Shown here in pieces: positions 35,544-43,139 of a stretch of DNA of 64,000 bases; the stretch's first letter is position 1, and each line of letters opens with the position of its first letter. This stretch comes from JBCBSZ01 sp039185015. Lineage in GTDB: Bacteria; Actinomycetota; Acidimicrobiia; Acidimicrobiales; Poriferisodalaceae. The notes beneath the pieces were generated by a model. That model saw nothing but the letters and a program-made list of their open reading frames with translations. It made no database searches and was not told where the DNA came from. Where the stretch lies: positions 1 to 64,000 of the forward strand of contig JBCDAU010000002.1 in assembly GCA_039185015.1 (NCBI GenBank). Reading direction: 5' to 3'. Both the position numbers and the translations under genes were made by a program.

Positions 35544-36023
35544 TCAGCGTACGAACCGATCCTTCAATCGGTGTGCCACTGCCTGTGGCACCATCGTCGC
35601 CACGTCGCCACCGAACCGGCTGATCTCGCGGATGTACTTCGACGCGATGTACGACGCCTCGGAGGTCGAGGGCAGGAACAGCGTGGGGATGCCGGACACG
35701 GCCCGGTTCATCTGGGCCATCGTGAACTCGGCCTCGAAGTCCGAGACGCCACGGAGGCCCTTCAGGATGAAGTCGGCCCCGATCTCCTGAGCCAGGTCGA
35801 CGACCAGCGACGAGAACTGGGTGATCTCCACGTTCTCGAGGTGCGCGATCGACTCCTCGATCATCGCCTGCCGCTCGGCCAGCGAGAACAGGGGCTCGCC
35901 CTTCTGCGGGTTCCGCATCGCGGCCACGACGACCTGGTCGAAGAGCCCCGATGCCTGCTCGATGATCTCGAGGTGCCCGTTGTGGGGCGGGTCGAACGAC
36001 CCGGGATACAGCACCTTCACCAT
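35544..36023 (-). CDS. coaD: Phosphopantetheine adenylyltransferase
   Basis: This 159-residue enzyme makes dephospho-CoA from ATP and 4'-phosphopantetheine. Motifs are YPGSFDPPHNGH (residues 6-17), DFILKGLRG, and SYIASKYIREISRFGGDV near the end. The ATG at 36023 gives the family start; the frame runs open far upstream through rsmD. It lies 43 bases downstream of rsmD, a common pair. Confidence 0.96.
   Translation of the reverse strand: MVKVLYPGSFDPPHNGHLEIIEQASGLFDQVVVAAMRNPQKGEPLFSLAERQAMIEESIAHLENVEITQFSSLVVDLAQEIGADFILKGLRGVSDFEAEFTMAQMNRAVSGIPTLFLPSTSEASYIASKYIREISRFGGDVATMVPQAVAHRLKDRFVR
35546..35551 (-). promoter_or_regulatory. -10 element, leaderless, for sepIVA
   Basis: TACGCT on the minus strand ends 7 bases before the GTG at 35538, overlapping the coaD stop codon. 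Confidence 0.55.
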
Positions 36024-36066
36024 GCGGGCCTGGCCCTCCCCTCGCCGTGTGGGTGTCGCGACGACG

Positions 36067-36615
36067 CTAGTGCTCGACGCCGTCGTCGCCCGCATTCGCG
36101 CCCTCCGGAGCGAGCAGGGTGACGGTGGCTGCGCCGTATCGCTTGGAGCGCAGCACGTGCCAGCCGGCGGCCTCGACGAGACGATCCGACTCGGCGACGA
36201 CGAGGTCGACGTCCCAACCGTCGAGCAGACCCTCCCAGTCGTCGAACTCGTAGGGCGGGTCGACGACGAGGAGGTCGACGACCACGCCCGCCTCCGGACG
36301 CCAACTCGCCGCGTCCGCGGCGACGACGCGGGCCCGGTCCTCGATCCCGAGCGACGACAGGTTGGAGCGCACCGCCGCCAGGGCCTGCCGATCCCGCTCG
36401 ACGAAGGTGGCGTGCTCCGCTCCGCGCGAGAGCGCCTCGATCCCGAGCCCACCGGATCCGGCGAAGAGGTCGACCATGACGACACCGTCGAGGTCGAGGC
36501 GGCTCTCGATGGCGTTGAAGATCGCCTCGCGCACGCGATCCGAAGTCGGCCTCGTCGTCTCGCCCGGAGGCGCGACGAGCCGCCGCCTCCGCAGTTCACC
36601 GGCCACGACACGCAC
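36067..36615 (-). CDS. rsmD: 16S rRNA (guanine966-N2)-methyltransferase RsmD
   Basis: This 182-residue protein begins VRVVAGELRRRRLVAPPG and has the SAM motif VDLFAGSGGLGIEALSRGA and the catalytic DPPY in VVDPPYEFDDW. It methylates G966 of 16S rRNA. The GTG at 36615 is placed by both the family start and a -10 hexamer 8 bases upstream. It precedes coaD. Confidence 0.94.
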   Translation of the reverse strand: MRVVAGELRRRRLVAPPGETTRPTSDRVREAIFNAIESRLDLDGVVMVDLFAGSGGLGIEALSRGAEHATFVERDRQALAAVRSNLSSLGIEDRARVVAADAASWRPEAGVVVDLLVVDPPYEFDDWEGLLDGWDVDLVVAESDRLVEAAGWHVLRSKRYGAATVTLLAPEGANAGDDGVEH

Positions 36616-36623
36616 GGCCGGCG

Positions 36624-36629
36624 ACGGTA
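36624..36629 (-). promoter_or_regulatory. -10 element, leaderless, for rsmD
   Basis: TACCGT on the minus strand ends 8 bases before the GTG at 36615. It lies 5 bases from the -10 of the divergent zinc-ribbon gene. Confidence 0.6.
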
Positions 36630-36634
36630 CCGGG

Positions 36635-36640
36635 TACGTT
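36635..36640 (+). promoter_or_regulatory. -10 element, leaderless, for zinc-ribbon gene
   Basis: TACGTT ends 8 bases before the GTG at 36649. Confidence 0.6.
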
Positions 36641-36648
36641 CGATCTTC

Positions 36649-36822
36649 GTGCCCGTGCCCGACAAGATCGACTGCATCGACTGCGGCGGCACCTCCTACC
36701 TGCTGACCGCTCCCCCGCCGGACGACGACCCGTTCGTCCCGGGTGACGTCGTCGCCTACCGCTGCCCGGAGTGCCTCGATCGCTGGGACCTCGTGCTCAC
36801 CGAGGAGGACGTCGCCGACTGA
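36649..36822 (+). CDS. Small zinc-ribbon protein
   Basis: A 57-residue frame from a GTG holds two CxxC knuckles, DCIDCGGTSYL near the start and YRCPECLDRWDL near the end, the pattern of a rubredoxin-like or zinc-ribbon fold. The end is acidic. It is divergent from rsmD with overlapping promoter regions. Function unknown. Confidence 0.75.
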   Translation: MPVPDKIDCIDCGGTSYLLTAPPPDDDPFVPGDVVAYRCPECLDRWDLVLTEEDVAD

Positions 36823-36881
36823 CGTCCGCTCGCACGGATGCGCGACCACGACCCCGCGTTTCCCGCTGGTCGTGACTGGCA

Positions 36882-36908
36882 GACCTCCCGGCTCGCCAAC
36901 GGGAGGTC
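36882..36908. terminator. Hairpin downstream of zinc-ribbon gene
   Basis: A perfect 9-base stem (GACCTCCCG and CGGGAGGTC) with a 9-base loop lies 60 bases after the stop. There is no T-run, as is common in high-GC actinobacteria. The rest of the 241-base gap to 37064 shows no gene. Confidence 0.5.
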
Positions 36909-37063
36909 GTCGTGCTCCCCGCGGCGCCGGATCTCTCGCCTCGGGTCGATGAGCTGCGTCGCCGATGACGACACGGTGCGGGTCTCCGGCGTCGGGCCCG
37001 ACGAGGGTTCCCCGGAGGTCCCGCTCGACCACGCACCGCAGCCCGGAGGGCGAGGAGGCGGCG

Positions 37064-37906
37064 ATGGCCCAGCTCGACGTGGACCAGCTCCCGGAGGGAT
37101 GGACGGCGGAGCTGACCGACGTGTTCGTCAACGGCATCCTCTCGGACGACATCACGACCGCGTACCGACTCAGGAAGGGGGAGACGAATGCGTCGCTGAC
37201 ACTCTTCCCCGGTGCGTTCACGCTCGCGGAGTCGACCACAGCCGAGCTCCGGCGGGGTGGGGAGGTGATCGAGGCACAGCGCGCGAACGCCGGGCGGACC
37301 CTCGCGTGGGCCGAGCTCGACGACACGAGCGCACTGCTCAGCGGCGACCTGTCACCAGGCGAGCTCCTGGCGCTGGCCTCCGACCTCCACATCGTTCTCG
37401 GCGATCCGGCCGGGGCGACCAGACCAGAGGACTCCGGTCCGATCCGGCGAGCCTCGGTCATGTTGGAGGGCACGGCCGACGGTCTGTCGTGGCGCCTGCT
37501 CGTCGGTGGAACCGGGCTCACCATCGGCCTGGAGGTCGATGGCATCCTCCCCGAGTTCAGCGAGTACGGCGACGACTCGATCTCGAGCGTGCGAGGCAGC
37601 GCGTCGGCGACGGTCGTCTCGGTCGACGGGACGCGCTTCATCCTCGTCGTCAGCAGCGAACGGGACGATCGGGTCGGGCTCGCTCATCGGGACGGGACCA
37701 GGACGACCTTCCCGTCGGTGATCCTCGCCGACGGGAAGCTCACCCTCACCCCGATCGCCGTCCCGGCAGACATCGCAGCCGACGTCGTCAGCGTCTGGAA
37801 CGACCGGATCGGCCGTGAGCTCCGCGTCGAGCTCCCGCCTCTTCCTCGCACCGGCTGGGCCCGAGGCCAGGGATCCAACGTCCTCCCGCTCTTCTTCGAC
37901 GACTGA
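37064..37906 (+). CDS. Hypothetical protein, possible DUF4367-like fold
   Basis: This 280-residue protein starts at an ATG with GAGGAGG 5 bases upstream. It has no signal peptide or membrane segment. The N-terminal 115 residues (LPEGWTAELTDVFVNG, then TLAWAELDDTSALLSGDLSPGELLALASDL) resemble the DUF4367-type domains found outside the membrane in anti-sigma-like proteins, though the match is weak. The rest is beta-rich with no recognised motif. It is 145 bases upstream of the ATP-grasp cassette on the same strand, and a link is possible. Confidence 0.6.
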   Translation: MAQLDVDQLPEGWTAELTDVFVNGILSDDITTAYRLRKGETNASLTLFPGAFTLAESTTAELRRGGEVIEAQRANAGRTLAWAELDDTSALLSGDLSPGELLALASDLHIVLGDPAGATRPEDSGPIRRASVMLEGTADGLSWRLLVGGTGLTIGLEVDGILPEFSEYGDDSISSVRGSASATVVSVDGTRFILVVSSERDDRVGLAHRDGTRTTFPSVILADGKLTLTPIAVPADIAADVVSVWNDRIGRELRVELPPLPRTGWARGQGSNVLPLFFDD

Positions 37907-37954
37907 GCCGTTCGCTCTGCGATGACCACACGGCGTGCCCGCTCGGGGGCGCGA

Positions 37955-37979
37955 CCGGGGGTGTCCCCGATACCCCCGG
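37955..37979. terminator. Hairpin between hypothetical gene and ATP-grasp cassette
   Basis: A perfect 8-base stem (CCGGGGGT, ACCCCCGG) with a 9-base loop lies about 50 bases after the upstream stop and 70 bases before the cassette. It may end the upstream transcript or sit in the cassette leader. Confidence 0.45.
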
Positions 37980-38051
37980 GGCATCGGTGCGCCAAGCTGA
38001 CGGTGGGACGGGCGAACCACGCTCGCACCGGGAGCGGGAGGAAGCGGTCCG

Positions 38052-39332
38052 ATGGCCGATCTGGAGGGTGCAGCCGACTGGGTGATCGAGCAGGTGAACG
38101 ACCTGCTCGGTCGCGACCCCGAGGACCTCTGGGACGACCCCAAGGCCGTCGACCGGGAACCCACGGCCGACGAGCCCGTCGTGCCGAGCGCACAGGACGG
38201 ACCCGCGACCACGACCGTCGACCCCGTGTCGCCCCATGGTGAGGCGGCCCCCGAGCCCCACGCCGAGCCGACGATGGCCCCCAACGTCGTCGAGACCACC
38301 GTCGAGGCCATCCCCGTGGAGGTCCCGGACCTCCCCGAGCCGACCGACACCGAGATGGCGCCCGACGTGGTCCAGGCCACCGTCGAGGCCGTCCCCGTGG
38401 AGGTCCAGCAGCCGACCGACCTGACCGAGGCGGCCTCGCCGGCGCCGCCGGTTCAGCCGCTCCCGGAACCGCCCGTCGCCGAACCGCAGGTCATCGAACC
38501 GGTCGGCGTCGGTGACCACGATCCGTCGCTCGACGACGTCACCACCGCCGCCATCGGCGAGGAGGGCGACGACGAGCACCCGATCGAGCCTGAGGACCAC
38601 ACGGGCACCAACCCGCCCGACGGCGGCACGGTCCCCGAGGACGACCTGACCACCGCCGCCATCGGCGAAGAAGGCGACGACGAGGAGCCCACCGAGGACC
38701 TCACCACCACCGCCGTCGGCGAAGACGGCGACGACAACACCACCGCCGCCATCGGCGAAGAAGGCGACGACGAGGAGCCCATCGAGGACCTCACCACCAC
38801 CGCCGTCGGTGAAGACGGCGACGACGGCGGCCTCCCCATCGACCTCGGCGGGCCCGTCGAGATCGACCCCGAGGACCTCGCCTCCACCATGGCCGTCGGC
38901 GAAGAAGGCGACGACCCGTTCGACGAGTTCCCGGGCATCGGCCCCATCGCCGACGTGCCCGTGGAGCACCTCGACATCACCACCCAGATGGCCGGCGAAG
39001 AGGGCGACGACACCCCCGACCTCGACGACACCCTCCCGGGCGAAGGCGACCCCATCGCCGACGTGCCCGTGGAGCACCTCGACATCACCACCCAGATGGC
39101 CGGCGAAGAGGGCGACGACACCCCCGACCTCGACGACACCCTCCCGGGCGAAGGCGACGGTCCGGGGGCGGACGTCTTCCCCGACGGGACCATCGTCGAC
39201 GAGACGACCGAGGGCGTCCCGGCGGACGTGCCCGAGCTGATCGAACCGGCGGCCGACATCGTTCCCGACGAGATGGCCATCGAGCCCGCACCGGCGCCGC
39301 CCGAGCCCGAGTCGCTCGATCCGACAGAGTGA
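38052..39332 (+). CDS. Acidic multi-repeat protein, candidate ATP-grasp substrate (graspetide-like precursor)
   Basis: This 426-residue protein begins with a helical MADLEGAADWVIEQVNDLLG segment, then a proline/acidic region with two VV(E/Q)xTVEA(I/V)PVEV copies (79-91, 107-119). Eight copies of (T/S)T-x3-G-E-(E/D)-G-D-D follow at residues 164-174, 200-210, 218-228, 230-240, 248-258, 278-288, 310-320 and 346-356. It has almost no lysine or aromatic residues and no signal peptide. A threonine pair followed by clustered Glu/Asp is the core style of ATP-grasp-made omega-ester peptides, and one copy reads TMAVGEEGDD, close to the actinobacterial ATP-grasp-target RiPP motif as I recall it. The GTG of the ATP-grasp gene overlaps its stop. 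A GGGAGGAAG site precedes the ATG. Function is inferred. Confidence 0.8.
   Translation: MADLEGAADWVIEQVNDLLGRDPEDLWDDPKAVDREPTADEPVVPSAQDGPATTTVDPVSPHGEAAPEPHAEPTMAPNVVETTVEAIPVEVPDLPEPTDTEMAPDVVQATVEAVPVEVQQPTDLTEAASPAPPVQPLPEPPVAEPQVIEPVGVGDHDPSLDDVTTAAIGEEGDDEHPIEPEDHTGTNPPDGGTVPEDDLTTAAIGEEGDDEEPTEDLTTTAVGEDGDDNTTAAIGEEGDDEEPIEDLTTTAVGEDGDDGGLPIDLGGPVEIDPEDLASTMAVGEEGDDPFDEFPGIGPIADVPVEHLDITTQMAGEEGDDTPDLDDTLPGEGDPIADVPVEHLDITTQMAGEEGDDTPDLDDTLPGEGDGPGADVFPDGTIVDETTEGVPADVPELIEPAADIVPDEMAIEPAPAPPEPESLDPTE
38649..38828 (+). repeat. Two 90-base tandem units in the repeat protein gene
   Basis: 38649-38738 and 38739-38828 encode near-identical 30-residue units (residues 200-229 and 230-259), each with two GE(E/D)GDD motifs. 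They differ at very few bases up to the unit end. Confidence 0.85.
38943..39158 (+). repeat. Perfect 108-base tandem duplication in the repeat protein gene
   Basis: 38943-39050 and 39051-39158 are identical at every base. Each unit encodes 36 residues with one TTQMAGEEGDD motif and a DDTLPGEGD end. Confidence 0.95.
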
Positions 39333-40246
39333 CGACTCCGATCACGGTCCTCGGACCGCCGGACGACCACCAGGTCAGGGCGCTGCGGGCCGCTGCGGCC
39401 CGGGCCGACGTCGAGCTGCGCGCCGTGCACCTCACGGCGACCGACCCGCAGCGTTGGCGTTGGGGGGCGGACATCGTGACGAGCGAGGGCGATGTCCTCA
39501 CCGACACCAGCGGGGTGTTCGTCCGGTCGATGCCCACGCCGACCCCGCACCACGACACGGACCTGATCGCACCGAACCGCCGCGCCGAGTGGCTCCGACA
39601 GGCGGAGCGTCGTCGTGCCGTGCTCGGGTTCCACAAGTCGGCGCAGCTGACGCTCAGCGAGCGGGGCACACCGGTCATCAACGAGCTGTGGGGGTATCGG
39701 CACCACCGCTCCAAGCCCGGTGCGGACGCCGAGCTCGCCGCGGGCGGCGTCCCGGTCCCTCGCGGGATCGCGACCGACGACGTCGGCGAGCTCCGGTCGT
39801 TCGTCGACTCGGTCGCAGCGGCCGTGGTGAAGCCGGTCGCCGGCGGCGGCCGCTGCCGGGTGCTCGAGCCGGCGATGCTCGAGGGAGCGCTCGCCCGGCG
39901 GCTGGACCAGGCTCCGGTCTACGCCCAGGAGTTGGTCCCCGGCCGGAACCTGCGGATCTACACCCTCGACGACGACGTGCTCGCCACCTTCGACATCGAA
40001 GCGGACGACATCGACTTCCGAGGTGCCGAGACGTCGATCACCGAGATCGACCTCCCCGGTGACATCGCCGACACGGCGTTGCGTTGCGCCCGGCTCCTCG
40101 GCCTCCGCTTCACCGGCTCCGACATCAAGTGGTTGCCGGACGGATCGCACGTCGTGCTCGACGTCAACCCGTCGCCGATGTTCGCCGGCCTCGACCGTCG
40201 GATCGACGGCCGCATCGCCGCCGCGCTCGTGGAGCGACTCCGATGA
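39329..40246 (+). CDS. ATP-grasp ligase, RimK-like, candidate RiPP macrocyclase
   Basis: This 305-residue protein has an N-terminal pre-ATP-grasp domain (FVRSMPTP, KSAQLTLSERGTPVINELWG), the ATP-binding AVVKPVAGGGR (Lys168), AQELVPGRNLRIYTLDDDVLAT (200-219), and the metal site SDIKW (Asp265) with VVLDVNPSPMF (Asp278, Asn280). These are complete for a RimK/RiPP-type ATP-grasp enzyme, which activates a carboxylate as acyl-phosphate. It overlaps the repeat protein gene by 4 bases (GTGA) and the next gene by 4 bases (ATGA). The likely substrate is the acidic repeat protein. Confidence 0.85.
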   Translation: MTTPITVLGPPDDHQVRALRAAAARADVELRAVHLTATDPQRWRWGADIVTSEGDVLTDTSGVFVRSMPTPTPHHDTDLIAPNRRAEWLRQAERRRAVLGFHKSAQLTLSERGTPVINELWGYRHHRSKPGADAELAAGGVPVPRGIATDDVGELRSFVDSVAAAVVKPVAGGGRCRVLEPAMLEGALARRLDQAPVYAQELVPGRNLRIYTLDDDVLATFDIEADDIDFRGAETSITEIDLPGDIADTALRCARLLGLRFTGSDIKWLPDGSHVVLDVNPSPMFAGLDRRIDGRIAAALVERLR

Positions 40247-41001
40247 CCGAGCTCCTCGTCGTGAGCGACGGCTGGGATCCGACCGCGCAGCTGCTCGGCG
40301 ACGCCGGCCGCCGCCTCGGCGGTGCCGTCACCGAGCTCGACCTGCGTCTCGATCGGCTCACCGTCGAGGTCGGGCCGGAGGGCGCCGACGTGCGTCATCG
40401 CGGTCGGCGACTGCGTCCCGACGTCGTGGTGAATCGGAGCGGCATCACCGGGCTCGGGCTGGCCGACGGCGCGCTCTTGGAGCGGCAGCGCCCTCACGGG
40501 TGGTTCGAGCGCCACGTCGCCGCTCGCCAGGAGCAGGGCCTCCTGCTCGCCGCCACGGATGCGTGGGCCCGGTCCGGTGCGACGGTGCTCAACCCGCCGA
40601 CGAGCGAGGACCTGTCGCTCCTGACCAACGCCGTGGCCGAACGGCTCGCCCGGCGCGGCGTGCGCACCCGCCGTGCTGGGACCAGCGACGAGATCGAGAT
40701 CGTCGTCGCCTCGGGCCGCGGCGTGACCTATCGCGCCGACGGGGAGGCGCCCGATCGCTCGATGGTCGAGGTGGCGACCATCGTGGCCGCGGCCGCCGGC
40801 TTCGATGTCGGCAGCGTCCGCCTCGTGTCCGACGACCGCGGCGTCGTGGTGACCGGTTGGGACCACCGACCAGAGCTCTCGACCTGGCCCGACGCGGACC
40901 GGATCGCGCTGGGCATCCTGCTGACGGTGCCGGGGCTCGATGGCCGGGAGCTCGGCACCACCCCACCCCGCTTCTTCGCCGAGGATCTCGATCGGCGCTA
41001 G
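40243..41001 (+). CDS. ATP-grasp-like protein with degenerate active site
   Basis: This 252-residue protein starts MTELLVVSDGWDPTAQLLG at an ATG that overlaps the previous stop. The first 150 residues look like a pre-ATP-grasp domain (RPDVVVNRSGITGLG, GATVLNPPTSEDLSLL). The end (IVAAAAGFDVGSVRLVSDD, GVVVTGWDHRPEL) follows the usual last ATP-grasp segment, but the metal-binding D/E-x-N is TGWDH, and the middle ATP-binding lobe is short with no clear lysine loop. It is probably a non-catalytic partner of the 39329 ligase. Its TAG stop lies in a CTAG shared with the recG stop on the other strand. Confidence 0.72.
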   Translation: MTELLVVSDGWDPTAQLLGDAGRRLGGAVTELDLRLDRLTVEVGPEGADVRHRGRRLRPDVVVNRSGITGLGLADGALLERQRPHGWFERHVAARQEQGLLLAATDAWARSGATVLNPPTSEDLSLLTNAVAERLARRGVRTRRAGTSDEIEIVVASGRGVTYRADGEAPDRSMVEVATIVAAAAGFDVGSVRLVSDDRGVVVTGWDHRPELSTWPDADRIALGILLTVPGLDGRELGTTPPRFFAEDLDRR

Positions 41002-43139
41002 CCCCGGGCCAGGGCCTCGTCGATCTCGGTCTCGGGCGGGAAGAGGTGCTCGAGCTCGGCGCGGAGCTCGGGGTGGGGACCGAGGTCGGGGTCGTCGCCC
41101 ACCAGTTCCTCGGCAGCGTCCCGTGCCCGCACGACCCAGGTGGTGTCGCGGCGCAGCGACGCCAGACGCAGGTCGTTGCGGCCCGACTGGCGCGTGCTCA
41201 TCAACGTCCCCTCGCCCCGTAGCTCCAGGTCCTTCTCGGCCAGCTCGAAGCCGTCGGTCGACGCCTCCAGGGCCTGCAGCCGCGCCTCGGCGTCCGGCGT
41301 GGCCGCCTCGCCGACCAGGTGGCAGTACGAGGCGTGGGCACCTCGCCCGACGCGACCGCGGAGCTGGTGGAGCTGCGCCATGCCGAACCGGCCTGCGTCG
41401 AGGATCACCATGACGGTGGCGTTCGGGACGTCGACGCCGACCTCGATCACCGTGGTCGACACCAACACATCGAGGTCACCCCGACGGAAGGCGTCCATCG
41501 TCAGCTCCTTGTCACGGCCCGGCTGGCGCCCGTGCAGCAACCCGAGACGGAGTCCGGCGAGCTCGCCGGACTCGAGCTCGGCGTGGACCTGCTCGGCGGC
41601 CTTCGACTCCGAGGCGCCCTCGTCGATGAGCGGGCAGACGACGTACGCCTGCCGCCCGTCGGCGATCTCAGCGCGCACCGACCCCCAGACCTGCTCCTCC
41701 TCGAGCGGACCCTGCGCCCAGGCGGTCTCGATCGGTTGCCGCCCCGGCGGCAGCTCGTCGAGGACCGTCACGTCGAGGTCGCCGTAGACGGTCATCGCCG
41801 CCGTCCGTGGGATCGGGGTGGCCGTCATGACGAGCAGGTCGGGCTCGGCGCGGCCCTGATCGCGGACCCGCTGCCGCAGGAGGTCGCGCTGGTCGACACC
41901 GAACCGGTGTTGTTCGTCGACGACCACGACGCCGAGCGAGCAGAACGTGACGCCCTCCGACAGCAGCGCCTGGGTGCCGACGACGATGTCGACCTCGCCG
42001 GCGACGAGGCCGTTGAGCACCTCGCGGCGCTCCGCAGCCGGCAACCGTCCGGTCAGGAGCGACACCTTCAGCGGGCGGGTGCCGCCGAGTCGGGTCGCGT
42101 CGGGTACCTCGATCCCCTCGACCAGCTCGCGGATCGAGGCGAGGTGCTGCTCGGCGAGCACCTCGGTCGGCGCCAGGAGCACCCCCTGGTGACGCCCCTC
42201 GACCGCCGTCAGCATGGTGGTCACCGCGACGACGGTCTTGCCGGCACCCACGTCGCCCTGCAGCAGCCGCTGCATCGGCACCGCCCCGGCGAGGTCGCGG
42301 CGGATCGCCTCGATCGCCCGTGCCTGCGCGCCGGTGAGCTCGTACGGCAGCCCGCTCAGGAACGACTCGACCACCGGGCCGGCCGTGTCGTGCTCCATCC
42401 CGGCACCCGCCTGCTGGATCCGTCGTTTGCGCCGCACGAGCAGCAGCTGGATGCGGAGGAGCTCGTCGAACACGAGGCGGTCGCGGGCCCGGGCGCGGTC
42501 GTCCATCACCTCCGGGGTGTGGATGCCCTGCAGCGCCGTCCAGCGATCGACGAGCCCGAAGCGACGCAGCACCGCCGGGGGGACCGGGTCGAGCACCGAC
42601 CGTGGTTCGGCTCGCCGCAAGCTCTCGGCCACGGCCCGGGACACGTCCTGCGAGGTGATCCTCGCCTTCTCGGACTGCGGGTAGATCGGCACGATCCGCC
42701 CGGTCTGGTCGCCGATGAGATCGACGAGGGGGTTCGTCATCTGCGGACTCCCCCGGTACTCCTCGACCTTGCCGAAGAACGCCGCCGTCGTCCCGACCGG
42801 GAGCTGCTTCGCCCGCCAGGCCTGGTTGAAGAAGCTGATCCGCAGCCGGCCGCTGTCGTCCGCGACGTCGACGTTCACCATGCTCCGGCGGCCCTTGATC
42901 CGCCGGGACTCCGAGCGCCGCACGGTGGCGATCACGAGCGCCTGCTCGCCCGGGTACAGGTCGGCGACGCTCGCCTCCTTGCCCCGGTCGACCCAACGAC
43001 GCGGGTAGTGCCAGAGCAGGTCGAGGACCGTCGTGATGCCGAGCTCGGCGAGGCCCTTCTCACGTTCGGGCCCCACCCCCTTGAGTCGGGCGACGCCGAT
43101 CGCATCGAGGTCGGCGAGCGTGAGCGGCCCCTCGGTCAC
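40998..43139 (-). CDS. recG: ATP-dependent DNA helicase RecG
   Basis: This 713-residue protein has the wedge OB-domain (EEYRGSPQMTNPLVDLI), helicase motif I LLQGDVGAGKTVVA, DEQH box VVVVDEQHRFGV, and ATPIPRT, STTVIEVGVDVPNA and QLRGRVGRG. It rescues stalled forks by regression. The GTG start overlaps the fakA stop by 4 bases (GTGA); the open frame continues upstream, but this start fits the family. Confidence 0.96.
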   Translation of the reverse strand: MTEGPLTLADLDAIGVARLKGVGPEREKGLAELGITTVLDLLWHYPRRWVDRGKEASVADLYPGEQALVIATVRRSESRRIKGRRSMVNVDVADDSGRLRISFFNQAWRAKQLPVGTTAAFFGKVEEYRGSPQMTNPLVDLIGDQTGRIVPIYPQSEKARITSQDVSRAVAESLRRAEPRSVLDPVPPAVLRRFGLVDRWTALQGIHTPEVMDDRARARDRLVFDELLRIQLLLVRRKRRIQQAGAGMEHDTAGPVVESFLSGLPYELTGAQARAIEAIRRDLAGAVPMQRLLQGDVGAGKTVVAVTTMLTAVEGRHQGVLLAPTEVLAEQHLASIRELVEGIEVPDATRLGGTRPLKVSLLTGRLPAAERREVLNGLVAGEVDIVVGTQALLSEGVTFCSLGVVVVDEQHRFGVDQRDLLRQRVRDQGRAEPDLLVMTATPIPRTAAMTVYGDLDVTVLDELPPGRQPIETAWAQGPLEEEQVWGSVRAEIADGRQAYVVCPLIDEGASESKAAEQVHAELESGELAGLRLGLLHGRQPGRDKELTMDAFRRGDLDVLVSTTVIEVGVDVPNATVMVILDAGRFGMAQLHQLRGRVGRGAHASYCHLVGEAATPDAEARLQALEASTDGFELAEKDLELRGEGTLMSTRQSGRNDLRLASLRRDTTWVVRARDAAEELVGDDPDLGPHPELRAELEHLFPPETEIDEALARG

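Noticed and set aside
36838..37818. Alternative 326-codon frame overlapping the 37064 gene
   Set aside because: It is arginine- and glycine-rich with no ribosome site, while the 37064 frame has GAGGAGG and normal composition.
38560..39160. Regularly spaced repeats that could suggest a CRISPR array
   Set aside because: The repeats are in frame, encode GEEGDD motifs, and have period 90 or 108 bases with no unique spacers of constant size.
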